A stretch of 64,000 bases of DNA from Collimonas sp. OK412 (GCF_900112135.1 NZ_FOLC01000007.1:62001-126000), one strand, 5' to 3'; positions 1 to 8,982 are shown, counted from the first letter of the stretch. The notes: generated by a model not told the origin, from the letters alone. Translations and numbers: made by a program.

Positions 1-189
1 TGGGGCGTAATACACCGGTGGCGGCGCGTAATACACCGGCGGCGGGCCCCAATACAGCGGTCCGCCTATGGTTACACCGAAGCGCGGGCCGTAAAAGCCG
101 CCATGTCCGTAATAGCCGTAGGCAAAACTGGCCGAGCTGGTGACCATCAGGCCCGCAGCGGCAAGTACCAATAGAGCAATTTTTTTCAT
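1..189 (-). CDS. Secreted Tyr/Pro/Gly-rich small protein, C-terminus cut by window edge
   Basis: The ATG is at 189 on the minus strand and the frame stays open to base 1, so 63 codons are visible and the end is missing. The first 23 residues form a classical signal peptide: MKK, a hydrophobic core (IALLVLAAAGLMV), then SASFA before the likely cleavage. The mature part is rich in Tyr, Gly and Pro and ends in a tandem PPPVYYAP-type repeat. It is presumably exported to the periplasm or envelope. I do not recognise a family with a known function; similar short repetitive exported proteins are usually annotated as hypothetical. Confidence 0.6.
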   Translation of the reverse strand, partial: MKKIALLVLAAAGLMVTSSASFAYGYYGHGGFYGPRFGVTIGGPLYWGPPPVYYAPPPVYYAP

Positions 190-482
190 GATATGTCCCA
201 CGCATTTATCAGTGATTTAATCATAATCCCGGACAGCCGCAAGCGCAAAAAGGAGTTACGTCTGGTTGCAAATGTTGGCGTCAAGATCAATCATTTTAAC
301 TCTTTGATACAAAGCGGCTTATATGGGCGGAATGCAGGAGAGCCAATGCGGAGAATTGTTGCAGGACAGCAGGAGATTTTTACTTGCCCCTGCGCGGCAG
401 TCTGCAAGGCAGTCGGCTTGCGACCTACTCTATAATCAGCCGATCCTCCGCATCGACAGACGACAGAAAACAGGTGAAAGAA

Positions 483-1706
483 ATGCAGCAGCCAAGCGCA
501 CAACAGCAATCCTCCCTCCAGGGCGTCAAGGTGATCGAACTCGGCACCTTGATCGCCGGTCCTTATGCCGCCAGCCTGCTGGGCCAGTTTGGCGCCGAAG
601 TGATCAAGATCGAAGCGCCGGGCGACGGCGATCCCCTGCGCAAGTGGCGCAAGCTGCACAACGGCACTTCGCTGTGGTGGTATTCGCAAAGCCGCAACAA
701 GAAGTCGGTGACCTTGAACCTGAAGTCGGAGCAGGGCCAGCAGATTGTGCGCGACCTGGTCAAGGACGCCGATATCGTGATCGAGAATTTCCGTCCCGGC
801 ACGCTGGAAGGCTGGGGCCTGGGCTGGGAAGATTTGTCGAAGATCAATCCGAAGCTGATCATGGTGCGTGTATCCGGTTACGGCCAGGACGGCCCTTATC
901 ATGCGCGGCCCGGGTTTGCGGCGATTGCCGAATCGATGGGCGGTCTGCGCAACCTGGCCGGTTATCCCGACCGGCCGCCGGTGCGGGTCGGCGTCAGCAT
1001 CGGCGATACGCTGGCGTCGCTGTATGGCGTGATCGGCGCCTTGCTGGCCATGCACCATCTGAAAGCGAACGGCGGTACTGGGCAGTTCATCGACATCGCT
1101 CTGTACGAAGCGGTGTTCGGCGTGATGGAAAGCCTGATTCCGGAATATGCCGAGTTCGGTTTCGTGCGCGAACGCACCGGCGCCAGTTTTCCGGGCATTT
1201 CACCATCCAGCACTTATCCCTGCCTGAGCGATGTCCGCGGCGAACACTATGTGATCATTGCCGGCAACGGCGACAGCATCTTCAAGCGCCTGATGCACGC
1301 CATCGGCCGCAGCGACCTGGCGGAAGATCCGCGCCTGGCGCGCAACGACGGCCGGGCGCAGCATAACGACATGCTTGATGCCGCCATCACGGAATGGACC
1401 TCGCGGCATGGCCTGGAGCATGTGCTGCAGGTGCTGGAACAGGCGGAAGTACCGAGCAGCAAGGTCTATACCGCGGCCGATATCCACCAGGACCCGCATT
1501 TCCGCGCGCGCGACATGATCCAGCAGCATGTGCTGCCGGACGGCCAGCCGATAGATTTGCCGGGCATCGTGCCCAAGCTGTCGGCGACGCCGGGCCAGAC
1601 CAACTGGGTGGGGCCGGAACTGGGGCAGCATACGGCGGAAGTGCTGGCCACCATTGGCCGGAGCGCCGAGCAGATCGCACAGTTGCGGCAGCAAGGCGTG
1701 ATCTGA
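483..1706 (+). CDS. CaiB/BaiF family (class III) CoA-transferase
   Basis: A 407-residue protein that should move CoA between acyl-CoA and a free organic acid in the cytosol. The N-terminus has the family pattern VIELGTLIAGPYAASLLGQF followed by GAEVIKIE and later ENFRPG. The nucleophilic Asp of class III enzymes fits Asp175 in the segment VSIGDTLASLYG. Length matches the family (about 400 aa). The ATG at 483 was chosen because AGGTGA lies just upstream and homology begins soon after it; an in-frame ATG at 384 gives a tail without family similarity. It stands alone, ending 6 bases before the stop of the convergent sensor kinase. The substrate cannot be told from sequence; formyl-CoA transferase or succinyl-CoA-dependent homologues are possible. 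Confidence 0.85.
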   Translation: MQQPSAQQQSSLQGVKVIELGTLIAGPYAASLLGQFGAEVIKIEAPGDGDPLRKWRKLHNGTSLWWYSQSRNKKSVTLNLKSEQGQQIVRDLVKDADIVIENFRPGTLEGWGLGWEDLSKINPKLIMVRVSGYGQDGPYHARPGFAAIAESMGGLRNLAGYPDRPPVRVGVSIGDTLASLYGVIGALLAMHHLKANGGTGQFIDIALYEAVFGVMESLIPEYAEFGFVRERTGASFPGISPSSTYPCLSDVRGEHYVIIAGNGDSIFKRLMHAIGRSDLAEDPRLARNDGRAQHNDMLDAAITEWTSRHGLEHVLQVLEQAEVPSSKVYTAADIHQDPHFRARDMIQQHVLPDGQPIDLPGIVPKLSATPGQTNWVGPELGQHTAEVLATIGRSAEQIAQLRQQGVI

Positions 1707-1712
1707 ACAGCT

Positions 1713-3053
1713 TCAGACCGGAATGTGGATAACCACCTTTAGTCCGTAAGGTGCTGTGCCGCGGGCATGCTGCAGCTCGATCCTGCCATGCAGCCTGGCC
1801 ACGATCGACTTGACGATCGACAGTCCCAGGCCTGAGCCGTCCTGGCCGCTGCCCAGCACCCGGTAAAAGGGGTCGAATACCCGCTCGCGTTCAGCTTCTT
1901 CAATCCCCGGACCGCTGTCTTCCACTTCGATCGATACCAGGCCGGGCTGCATGCCGGCGCGCAGCTCTATGCTGCCGCCTTGGGGGGTATAGCGGATGGC
2001 GTTGTCGATCAGGTTGCGCACCAGGGCGACGATATCGACTTCCTGCGCCGCCAGCGTGATCTCGGTATCTGCTTCGATGCCTATATCGACCTGCCTGGCT
2101 TGCGCCAGCGGCAGGCTGTCCTCCATCACGCGCCGCAGCACGGCTTGCAGGGAAACCTGGGCGAGCTGGGGCGCGCCGGTATTTTGCGAACGCGCCAGCG
2201 TCAGCAGCTGTTCCAGCAAGGCTTTGCTGCGATTGAGGCCTTGCCGTAACGGCAGCAGGCGTGCTTTCGAGGCCGGCGAAAGATCGGTTGCGGCCAGGTT
2301 TTCCGCCTGCAGCGACAACGCCGTCAGCGGCGAGCGCAATTCATGGGCAGCGTCGGCCAGGAAGCGCCGCTGGGCATCCATGTTGTCGGCGACCCGCCGC
2401 AGCAGGCGATTGATCGAGCCAATCAGCGGCCGGATTTCATCGGCCACCTGCTGCTCGGCGAGCGGACGCATGTCCTGGTCGTCGCGGCGGTCGACTTCCT
2501 GCGACAGCAGGGCGATCGGCCGCAGCATGCGACGCACCAGGAAACTGACCAAGGCGATCAGTACCGGGATCAGGACCATGAACGGCATCATGGTGCGCAG
2601 GCCGCTGTCGCGCGCGATCTCGTCGCGCACCGCAGTCTGCTGGCCTACCGCCAGGCGCTGGCCGGAAGGCGTCGTCTGTACGAACAGACGCCAATGCACA
2701 CGGCCCGCCTTGAATGTCTGTATGCCGTCGCGCAGATCGGCGGGCAGCCGCAGCGCATCATCGTCACCCTTGGCTGGCGCGGCCGGCGCCAGGACCTGGA
2801 CGATGACTTTCGATTCCTCGTCCTTCATTTTCCCAATCGCATGGCGGTCCGGCGTGGCCGGCGGCAGATCGCGGCTAAGCACCAGCGCCGCTACCTGGCG
2901 CAGCTGGTCATCCTGCAGGTCGTTGGCTTCATGGTAAGCAGAATAAAAGGAAAACACGCCGGCCGGCACCGCCATCGCCAGGATCACCAGGGACAGCCAC
3001 AGCGACAGCCGGAACTGCAACGAACGGCTTAGTCTTGCCTGGAAACCATCCAT
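1713..3053 (-). CDS. Two-component sensor histidine kinase (QseC/PmrB-like)
   Basis: A 446-aa inner-membrane kinase. A first membrane segment (about residues 16-38) and a second (about 155-175) enclose a periplasmic sensor region of roughly 115 residues, followed by HAMP, a dimerisation helix with phospho-acceptor His237 in AAHELRSPL, and the ATPase domain with N box (NLIDNAIRYTP), G1 (DSGPGI) and G2 (GSGLGLSIV). All catalytic boxes are intact. Its start overlaps the end of the response-regulator gene by 25 bases, so the pair is translationally coupled. QseC/PmrB-like by layout; the signal is unknown. It ends convergently 6 bases from the CoA-transferase gene. Confidence 0.88.
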   Translation of the reverse strand: MDGFQARLSRSLQFRLSLWLSLVILAMAVPAGVFSFYSAYHEANDLQDDQLRQVAALVLSRDLPPATPDRHAIGKMKDEESKVIVQVLAPAAPAKGDDDALRLPADLRDGIQTFKAGRVHWRLFVQTTPSGQRLAVGQQTAVRDEIARDSGLRTMMPFMVLIPVLIALVSFLVRRMLRPIALLSQEVDRRDDQDMRPLAEQQVADEIRPLIGSINRLLRRVADNMDAQRRFLADAAHELRSPLTALSLQAENLAATDLSPASKARLLPLRQGLNRSKALLEQLLTLARSQNTGAPQLAQVSLQAVLRRVMEDSLPLAQARQVDIGIEADTEITLAAQEVDIVALVRNLIDNAIRYTPQGGSIELRAGMQPGLVSIEVEDSGPGIEEAERERVFDPFYRVLGSGQDGSGLGLSIVKSIVARLHGRIELQHARGTAPYGLKVVIHIPV

Positions 3054-3691
3054 CCCAGTCCCCTGACATTTTTGATTGACGCCGCGCCCAGTTTTTTACG
3101 GATCGAATGAATCAGGAATTCCACCGCATTGCTTTCGACTTCTTCATTCCAGCCATAGATGCGGTCTTCCAGTTCCTGGCGCGAGAGGATCGCTCCCGGT
3201 CTCAGCAGCAGTGCATGAAGCAGGGAAAATTCGCGCGCTGACAGGCGGGTTGCGACACCGTCAGCGGTTACTTCGCGCGTGCTGGGGTCGAGGAACAGGG
3301 AGCCGTTGCTCATCACCGGATTGGCGTTGCCGGCCTTGCGCCTTACCACCGCGCGCATGCGCGCCAGCAGCTCGCCCATCTCGAACGGCTTGACCAGGTA
3401 ATCGTCGGCGCCGAGGTCGAGGCCGCCGATGCGGTCTTCGACAGCGTCGCGCGCGGTCACGATCAGCAAGGGCAGCGCGCTGCCCTGCTGCCGCAGCTGG
3501 CGCAGCACGGCGAAGCCGTCCTGGCGCGGCAGGCCGAGGTCGAGCAGCATCACATCGTAGCTTTGGCCGGACGCGGCGCTCAGGGCAGCCGCGCCGTCAT
3601 GCACCCAGTCGACGGCATGGCTGGCGTCGCGCAATGCCGTCTGCACCGCGTCGCCGATCATGCGGTCGTCTTCCACCAGCAGTACTCTCAT
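3029..3691 (-). CDS. OmpR-family response regulator (QseB/PmrA-like)
   Basis: A 220-aa DNA-binding response regulator paired with the kinase that follows it. The receiver domain carries the acidic pair (VEDD), phospho-acceptor Asp51 in LLDLGLP, the Thr of IVTARD and Lys of VKPF. The C-terminal half is a winged helix (LSAREFSLLHALL ... SNAVEFLIHSIRKKLG). The start at 3691 (MRVLLVEDD) is preferred to an in-frame ATG five codons upstream, because receiver domains begin directly with this strand. It is first in a two-gene operon. No target promoters can be assigned from the window. Confidence 0.9.
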   Translation of the reverse strand: MRVLLVEDDRMIGDAVQTALRDASHAVDWVHDGAAALSAASGQSYDVMLLDLGLPRQDGFAVLRQLRQQGSALPLLIVTARDAVEDRIGGLDLGADDYLVKPFEMGELLARMRAVVRRKAGNANPVMSNGSLFLDPSTREVTADGVATRLSAREFSLLHALLLRPGAILSRQELEDRIYGWNEEVESNAVEFLIHSIRKKLGAASIKNVRGLGWMVSRQD

Positions 3692-3748
3692 TGCGTGCCT
3701 CTCCATGCGCCAGGTTGCCTTTGTCGCTGATTCTACCTTGCACGCCGC

Positions 3749-4345
3749 CTATTTCAATATCCAGCCGCGCCGGATCAGCGGCGCGAACAGGCGTTGGTGA
3801 ATGAGGGAAGCGGCTCGGAACAGCGGCCCGATAAACCATTTTGCGCCGCTAAAGCAGAGTCCCGCGCTGAGCGCGGCGACCAGGGCGGCGCCCAGCATGT
3901 CCAGCGGGAAGTGGACGCCGAGGTAGATGCGGGCCCACGCCATGGGCAGGCCGAGCAGGCTTAAGGCCAGTCCCAGCGTGCGCAGCTGGCGATGCAGCAG
4001 GAAACTGAAAGCCACGGACCACTGCAAAGTCAGGTGGTCGCTGGGGAACGAAGAATCGGCGGCATGTGCAAGGAAATTCGTGCCAAGGCCGATCATGAAC
4101 GGGCGCGGATGCGGCCACAGCGCGCCGACCAGCATGCTGACGGATAACGCGAGGACGCCGCAGGCGGCGGCTTCCAGCATCAGCTTGCGCGTCTGTTCGC
4201 CGCCGCGCAGCCAGCCTGACAGCAGGATGGCCGGGGCCAGGAAAATCAGCCATTCGGCGCATAGCATGGCGGCGTTCAGCAAGATCGGCGAGGGATGGGG
4301 GCTGGCATTGATCAGCAGAAACAGCGAGTGATTCAGTTCTTCCAT
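3749..4345 (-). CDS. PAP2-family membrane phosphatase (undecaprenyl-diphosphatase-like)
   Basis: A 198-aa polytopic membrane protein of the PAP2 superfamily. The three phosphatase motifs are visible: PHPRPF, SFPSDH and RIYLGVHFPLD, supplying the Arg, Ser/His and His/Asp catalytic residues. The usual Lys seven residues before the first Arg is absent, as in the subgroup with PHPRPF-type motif 1. It probably dephosphorylates a lipid diphosphate at the periplasmic face, such as undecaprenyl-PP (BcrC-like) or a lipid A related substrate. The ATG at 4345 (MEELNHSLFLL) fits homologues; a longer frame to 4465 would begin inside the porin terminator region. It lies downstream of the porin gene but is separated from it by a terminator. 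Confidence 0.8.
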   Translation of the reverse strand: MEELNHSLFLLINASPHPSPILLNAAMLCAEWLIFLAPAILLSGWLRGGEQTRKLMLEAAACGVLALSVSMLVGALWPHPRPFMIGLGTNFLAHAADSSFPSDHLTLQWSVAFSFLLHRQLRTLGLALSLLGLPMAWARIYLGVHFPLDMLGAALVAALSAGLCFSGAKWFIGPLFRAASLIHQRLFAPLIRRGWILK

Positions 4346-4465
4346 GGGGGCCTTTGGCAAAGTGAGGCTAAACGCCGTATCGGACAGGTGGAAGCAGGAT
4401 AGTTGCGGAGACTTAGCTATTACTGAGGAGAAGCGGGATGGGCGCCGCGGCCGGCCGTGCGCCAT

Positions 4466-4503
4466 GAAAAAAGCCGGCGCTGACGTTAGTCATGGCCGGC
4501 TTT
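4466..4503 (-). terminator. Rho-independent terminator of the porin gene
   Basis: Read on the minus strand, AAAGCCGGC and GCCGGCTTT form a 9-bp stem around a loop that itself contains TGAC/GTCA, followed by a run of Ts. It begins 21 bases after the porin stop codon. Confidence 0.85.
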
Positions 4504-4524
4504 GCTTGCTGCGGGATTAAAAAA

Positions 4525-5652
4525 TCAGAAGCGGGTACGCATGCCGACTGCGAATTCGGTCTGGTTCTTGAAGCCGTTGGCAGATCCTACGAGATAGCCG
4601 CCGCTGAGTTTCATATAATCGGCAGCCAAATACAGTTCTGTGCGCTTCGACAGGTGGTAGAAGGTCGAGGCGTACAGCGTCTTCTTGTTGCCGCTGCCGG
4701 TCGCAGTCGAACCGCTGGCGTCTGCATAGGCATTCAAGGTGCTGGTGCCGGCCGCATTGTAAGCCGCATTTTCAGCTTTCATTACCTGATAGCCGAGTTC
4801 ATAGTCGAACGAACCCTGCGGCGTGAACTTGGCCGACACGGTGTACGCGTCGTCCTTACGCTTGCCGAGCGCACCTTGTTCTGCTGTGTAATGGAAATAG
4901 CCCGCATTCAAACGGACCAGGTCGAACATGTAGCTGCCGCCCACCGAATACGATTTGTGCTTTTCCAGGCTGCTGTCGATGCCGTTGCCGACGTCGGCCT
5001 GGTTGATGAAACCGGAAACGATGAAGTTCGAGCCGTTGTAGCCGATCGCCGCAGATTTTGTGGTGTTGCGCGCGAACTGGCCTGCTGTCTCGCCGAACTG
5101 ATAACCAAGGCCGGCGACCACGCCGTTATTGAATACTTTCTTCCAGGTCACGCCATTGTCGTAGCGTGTGCCGGTTGCGCTGCCGGAGTAGAAAATCAGT
5201 TGCTTGAAATTGTTGTTGTTGGTGTAGCCGCCTTCTTCCAGGCCGAGCTTGGAGCCATATGCGTCGCCGTAGACCTGGGAGAAATCACGTGCCAGAGTAT
5301 TTTGGCGGCCCAGAACGACCTGGCCGAAAGTAGTGTCTTGCAAGCCTACCCAAGCGTCGCGGTTGAACAATACGCCCGGGGTATCCATTTCACCGGTGCC
5401 GACCACGAATTCGGCTTCCAGTTTGAAAATCGCCTTGAGTCCGCCGCCGAGGTCTTCTGCACCGCGGAAACCGATGCGATTGCCGCTGAACCAGGCTACC
5501 GGGATACCGGTCAGGCGGTCGCCGGCCTTGTCAGCATGATTGACGGTGCTGATGGTGGCGTCGATCAGGCCATAGATCGTGACATTGGTTTGCGCATAGG
5601 CGGCATTGACGCATGTCCCCAGAACTGCCAGCGCAAGTAGCGTTTTTTTCAT
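4525..5652 (-). CDS. Gram-negative trimeric porin (Burkholderiales OmpC/Omp32 type)
   Basis: A 375-aa outer-membrane general diffusion porin. The signal peptide spans about residues 1-20 (MKKTLLALAVLGTCVNAAYA), and the mature protein starts with QTNVTIYGLIDATI, the usual first strand of beta-proteobacterial porins. Features of the family include WFSGNRIGFRGAEDLGGGLK, the loop-3 type segment FNRDAWVGL, and a terminal Phe (GMRTRF) needed for outer-membrane assembly. It has its own terminator. It sits 195 bases downstream of the TctDE-like kinase gene on the same strand, so that system might control it, but no site proves this. The substrate is not predictable. Confidence 0.92.
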   Translation of the reverse strand: MKKTLLALAVLGTCVNAAYAQTNVTIYGLIDATISTVNHADKAGDRLTGIPVAWFSGNRIGFRGAEDLGGGLKAIFKLEAEFVVGTGEMDTPGVLFNRDAWVGLQDTTFGQVVLGRQNTLARDFSQVYGDAYGSKLGLEEGGYTNNNNFKQLIFYSGSATGTRYDNGVTWKKVFNNGVVAGLGYQFGETAGQFARNTTKSAAIGYNGSNFIVSGFINQADVGNGIDSSLEKHKSYSVGGSYMFDLVRLNAGYFHYTAEQGALGKRKDDAYTVSAKFTPQGSFDYELGYQVMKAENAAYNAAGTSTLNAYADASGSTATGSGNKKTLYASTFYHLSKRTELYLAADYMKLSGGYLVGSANGFKNQTEFAVGMRTRF

Positions 5653-5847
5653 TGTTGTCTCCAGATATTTATAGTTGGCTTTACCGACCGCTTGGATCGG
5701 TGTAGCAACTATAAAATTCGCAAGCTTACTGATTGCTTTCAGGACGCCAAATGGCTGCCTCTCGGCTGTTGGATTTGCACCACAGTCAGGAGGAATGAAT
5801 CCTGTTCTTGAAAGCTGCTGGTAAGTTTTTCTGGAGATTGCAGCCGG

Positions 5848-7251
5848 TTACCATGCTGCTTGTCCTGTATTCGGCGGGCCCGCGAAGGTAACTGTAACGA
5901 TCAATCCGTTGCCGGCGGCAGGGCTGGACAAGACAATTTCCGCCCGGCTGGCCAGTGCGATTTCCCGCACGATGGCCAGTCCCAGGCCGCTGCCGTCCGA
6001 ACCTGCTTCGCTCAGGCGGTAGAAACGTTCAAATACATGCTCCCGTTCTGCCTCGGGAATCCCTGGGCCATTGTCGACGACGCGCAGCACCACGGCATGT
6101 TCAGCCGTGGCGACGGCGACGGTTACCTTGCCGCCTGCCGGGGTATACCGCAACGCATTGTCGACCAGGTTGGCGACCAGTTCTTCCAGCATCGATGGCG
6201 TGGCATGGACCGTCACCGGCGCGCCTGCGAATTCAAAGCCAAGATCGATATTCTTGGACTGCGCCAGCGTCGCCAGCTCCTCCAGCACGCGCCGCACCAC
6301 TTCGACCAGGTCGACATCGGTCTGGCGCAAAGGATGGCCGACGCCGGTTTCGGCGTTGGACAGCGTCAGCAGCTGGTTGACCAGCCGGATCCCGTGCTGC
6401 ACGCCTTTGTTGATCGCGCGCAGCGCGGCGTCCTTGGCGTCGGCGTCGTTGCTGCGCAAGCCGTAGTTGACCTGGGTGTTGAGCACGGCCAGGGGCGTGC
6501 GCAGCTGGTGCGAAGCGTTGGCGATGAAGCGCCCATGCGCCGACACGTGGTCGTCCAGCCGCTGCACGTAGTCGTTGATGGCGTGCACCAGCGGCGCCAG
6601 TTCGGTCGGCACCGGCGCGGTGTCGAGCGCTTCCAGGGCGCCGGGCTTGCGGCGCTGGACCCGGTCGCGCAGGCGCATCATCGGCGCCAGGCCGTGGCGC
6701 AATCCGAGCAACAGCAGCAGCACCATCAGCACCAGTATCGCCAGCTGCTGCTGCACGGTGTGTTCCCACATGCGGTCCGACAGCGTCTTGTAGGAATGCT
6801 GGGTCTGTGCTACTTCGATCAGTACGGGCTCCTGCGCGGGCACACCGAACACCGGTTGCGAAAAGGCGACGATGCGCACCGGATCGCCGCGGAAGCTGGC
6901 GTTGAAATAGACCGATTCTTCATTGCGAGGCATGTGCGGCGGAGCGGGCAGGTCGAGCTGTCCGGCCAGCAGCTTGCCGTTGGCGGCGACTACCCGGTAG
7001 TAGACGCGGTCGTGTGAATCCGACTGGAACAGTTCCAGTGCGGCAGGCGGAATGGGCACTTGCAATACGTCGTCTTCGTAATGGATCTGCTCGCCGATGA
7101 TGCGCGCCGAACCGAGCAGCGTGCGGTCGTGCACCACCGTCGCCATCTCGATCGCATTATGGTAGGAGACCCAGATGTTGAAGCCGACGAACAGCACCAG
7201 CGGCACCAGCAGCCACAGCAACAACTGGGTGCGCAGGCTGCTAAACTTCAT
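5848..7251 (-). CDS. tctE: Two-component sensor histidine kinase, TctE-like
   Basis: A 467-aa inner-membrane kinase. Membrane segments lie at about residues 9-29 and 168-184; between them is a periplasmic 2CSK_N-type domain (HDRTLLGSARIIGEQI ... VYYRVVAANGKLLAG), which is characteristic of TctE. HAMP follows, then His248 in ASHQLRTPL, N box (NLVDNALRYTP), G1 (DNGPGIP) and G2 (GSGLGLAIV). The start at 7251 overlaps the regulator gene by 11 bases; a longer frame to 7308 would only extend into that gene. TctDE systems in other bacteria respond to tricarboxylates, but no tctCBA transporter is in the window, so the ligand is open. The porin gene lies just downstream. Confidence 0.87.
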   Translation of the reverse strand: MKFSSLRTQLLLWLLVPLVLFVGFNIWVSYHNAIEMATVVHDRTLLGSARIIGEQIHYEDDVLQVPIPPAALELFQSDSHDRVYYRVVAANGKLLAGQLDLPAPPHMPRNEESVYFNASFRGDPVRIVAFSQPVFGVPAQEPVLIEVAQTQHSYKTLSDRMWEHTVQQQLAILVLMVLLLLLGLRHGLAPMMRLRDRVQRRKPGALEALDTAPVPTELAPLVHAINDYVQRLDDHVSAHGRFIANASHQLRTPLAVLNTQVNYGLRSNDADAKDAALRAINKGVQHGIRLVNQLLTLSNAETGVGHPLRQTDVDLVEVVRRVLEELATLAQSKNIDLGFEFAGAPVTVHATPSMLEELVANLVDNALRYTPAGGKVTVAVATAEHAVVLRVVDNGPGIPEAEREHVFERFYRLSEAGSDGSGLGLAIVREIALASRAEIVLSSPAAGNGLIVTVTFAGPPNTGQAAW

Positions 7252-7915
7252 GATGCTGCTTAAGCAGATAGCCGAGTCCGCGCAAGGTGATGATGACGGC
7301 GTCGCCATGTTCCAGTTTCTTGCGAATGCGGTGGATATAGACCTCGATGGCGTCCTGCGACACGTCTTCCGCCATTGCGTACAGGCTGTCGGCGAGGGCT
7401 TGCTTGCTGACGGTTTTCCCCATTTTCATGATCAGGGTTTCCAGCACGGCATGTTCGCGCCGGGTCAGGGTGAGCGCCACGCCGTCGATCGAGAAGATCA
7501 GGCTGTTGCTGTCGTAGCTCAGAGATCCGCACTGCAGGATCGGGTTTCTCTGCTGGTTGGAGCGGCGCAGCAGTGCACGGATGCGGGCTTCCAGTTCGTT
7601 GACGTCGAACGGTTTGGCCATGTAGTCGTCGGCGCCCGTATTGAGGCCGACGATACGGCCCTCGACCGAATTGTTGGCGGTCAGGATCAGCACCGGCACG
7701 TTGTTGTTGCGCGCGCGCAGGCGCTTGAGTACTTCGCTGCCGTCCAGTTTCGGCAGGGACATGTCAAGGATGACCAGTTCATATTGCTGCGTCAGCAGCA
7801 AATGGTCGGCGTCGGCGCCGTTATAAACGCAATCGACCGTGTATTTATTGCGGTGCAGGGTCAGCGCCAGCCATTCGGACAGGGGCCTGTTGTCTTCTAC
7901 CAGCAAAATTCGCAT
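7241..7915 (-). CDS. tctD: OmpR-family response regulator, TctD-like
   Basis: A 224-aa response regulator cotranscribed with the kinase that overlaps its end. The receiver domain has acidic residues VEDN, phospho-acceptor Asp51 (VILDMSLPKLDG), and Lys in AKPFDVNEL. The C-terminal winged helix includes LTRREHAVLETLI and IEVYIHRIRKKL. Length and motifs match TctD. Divergent from the amidohydrolase gene across a 215-bp intergenic region. Likely role: phospho-dependent activator of transport or porin genes, by family analogy only. Confidence 0.88.
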   Translation of the reverse strand: MRILLVEDNRPLSEWLALTLHRNKYTVDCVYNGADADHLLLTQQYELVILDMSLPKLDGSEVLKRLRARNNNVPVLILTANNSVEGRIVGLNTGADDYMAKPFDVNELEARIRALLRRSNQQRNPILQCGSLSYDSNSLIFSIDGVALTLTRREHAVLETLIMKMGKTVSKQALADSLYAMAEDVSQDAIEVYIHRIRKKLEHGDAVIITLRGLGYLLKQHHEV

Positions 7916-8032
7916 GTTTGTTTCCGTCTCTGGGACGCCATTATTTTATGACTGCATGTGGCGATGAGGCGGATTATGAAAGGCATGCCCGGACTTGGCT
8001 ATCGATAAATCGCTGTGCCGGCAAATTTCCAA

Positions 8033-8117
8033 TTGCCTTGCGAAAATTGCACATGATAGTATTGGTCCATCCAATAGACCAATTGTGTGCAAAGCAATTG
8101 GTCCATGGAAACCAATT
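8033..8117 (+). promoter_or_regulatory. Predicted promoter with two inverted-repeat operators upstream of the amidohydrolase
   Basis: TTGCCT (8033-8038) and TAGTAT (8057-8062) are spaced 18 bp apart and can serve as -35/-10 boxes. Two inverted repeats follow. The first is ATTGGTC at 8061-8067 with GACCAAT at 8077-8083 (9-bp spacer). The second is AATTGGT at 8096-8102 with ACCAATT at 8111-8117 (8-bp spacer). Both share the half-site ATTGGT and overlap or follow the expected start of transcription, a repressor-like geometry. Half-sites of this kind are seen with GntR/FCD-type sugar-acid regulators, but no regulator gene is adjacent, so the factor is unknown. Confidence 0.55.
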
Positions 8118-8130
8118 CGAGACCGACAAT

Positions 8131-8976
8131 ATGCCTGATACGACGCCTGCTCCCCTACGCATCGATGCCCACCAGCATTTCTGGCTGCTGGCGAACCGGA
8201 CAGGGCAATGGCCGCCGCCGGAACTGGCGGAAATCCACCGCGATTTCCTGCCGCCGCAGCTGGAACCCTTGCTGCGGCAGCACGGTATGACGGGCAGCGT
8301 GCTGGTGCAATCGCTGCCCAGCATGAGCGATACCTTGTTCATGCTCGGCCTGGCCGAACGCAGCGAATTCGTAAGGGCCGTGGTGGGCTGGGCCGACTTG
8401 AAAGCAGCCAACGCCGAGCCGCAGATACAGCTGCTGGCCAGCCACCCGAAAATGCGCGGGTTGCGGCCCATGCTGCAGGACCTGGCCGACGACTGGATCT
8501 GCGATCCGCAACTGGCGCCGGCAATCGCTGCCATGCAGCGCCACCGGCTGAGCCTGGATGCGCTGGTCCTGCCGCGCCACTTGCCGTCGTTGCTGAAGTT
8601 CGCCGAGCGCCACCCGGACCTGCCTATCGTCATCGACCACGCCGCCAAGCCGCAGATCGCCAGCGCCGAGATGGAACCCTGGCGTACGTCGATGAGCCGG
8701 CTGGCGGCATTGCCGCAGGTGCATTGCAAACTGTCGGGACTGGTGACCGAGGCTGCGCCCGGCTGGCAGGTCGCCCAGCTGCAGCCGTATGCATCTCACG
8801 TGCTGGATGTGTTTGGCGCGGAGCGGGTGATCTGGGGCAGCGACTGGCCGGTGGTCAACCTGGCGGCCGATTACGGCAGCTGGCTGGCCGCGACCGATGT
8901 CTTGCTGGGCGGCCTGGCGCCGCTCCAGCGGCAGCAGGTCATGGGCTTGAATGCGCAGCGCTTTTACCGCCTGTAG
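8131..8976 (+). CDS. Amidohydrolase-2 family TIM-barrel hydrolase (sugar lactonase-like)
   Basis: A 281-aa cytosolic TIM-barrel metal-dependent hydrolase of the group containing L-fuconolactonase, L-rhamnono-1,4-lactonase and 2-pyrone-4,6-dicarboxylate lactonase. The N-terminal metal motif is DAHQHFW (His14, His16); a central His is in VIDHAAKP, and the C-terminal Asp in WGSDWPV. The ATG at 8131 was chosen because family similarity begins within ten residues and the operators lie immediately upstream. No sugar transporter or dehydrogenase genes accompany it, so the exact lactone cannot be named. It ends 6 bases from the stop of the convergent ferritin-like gene. Confidence 0.82.
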   Translation: MPDTTPAPLRIDAHQHFWLLANRTGQWPPPELAEIHRDFLPPQLEPLLRQHGMTGSVLVQSLPSMSDTLFMLGLAERSEFVRAVVGWADLKAANAEPQIQLLASHPKMRGLRPMLQDLADDWICDPQLAPAIAAMQRHRLSLDALVLPRHLPSLLKFAERHPDLPIVIDHAAKPQIASAEMEPWRTSMSRLAALPQVHCKLSGLVTEAAPGWQVAQLQPYASHVLDVFGAERVIWGSDWPVVNLAADYGSWLAATDVLLGGLAPLQRQQVMGLNAQRFYRL

Positions 8977-8982
8977 CGCGGC

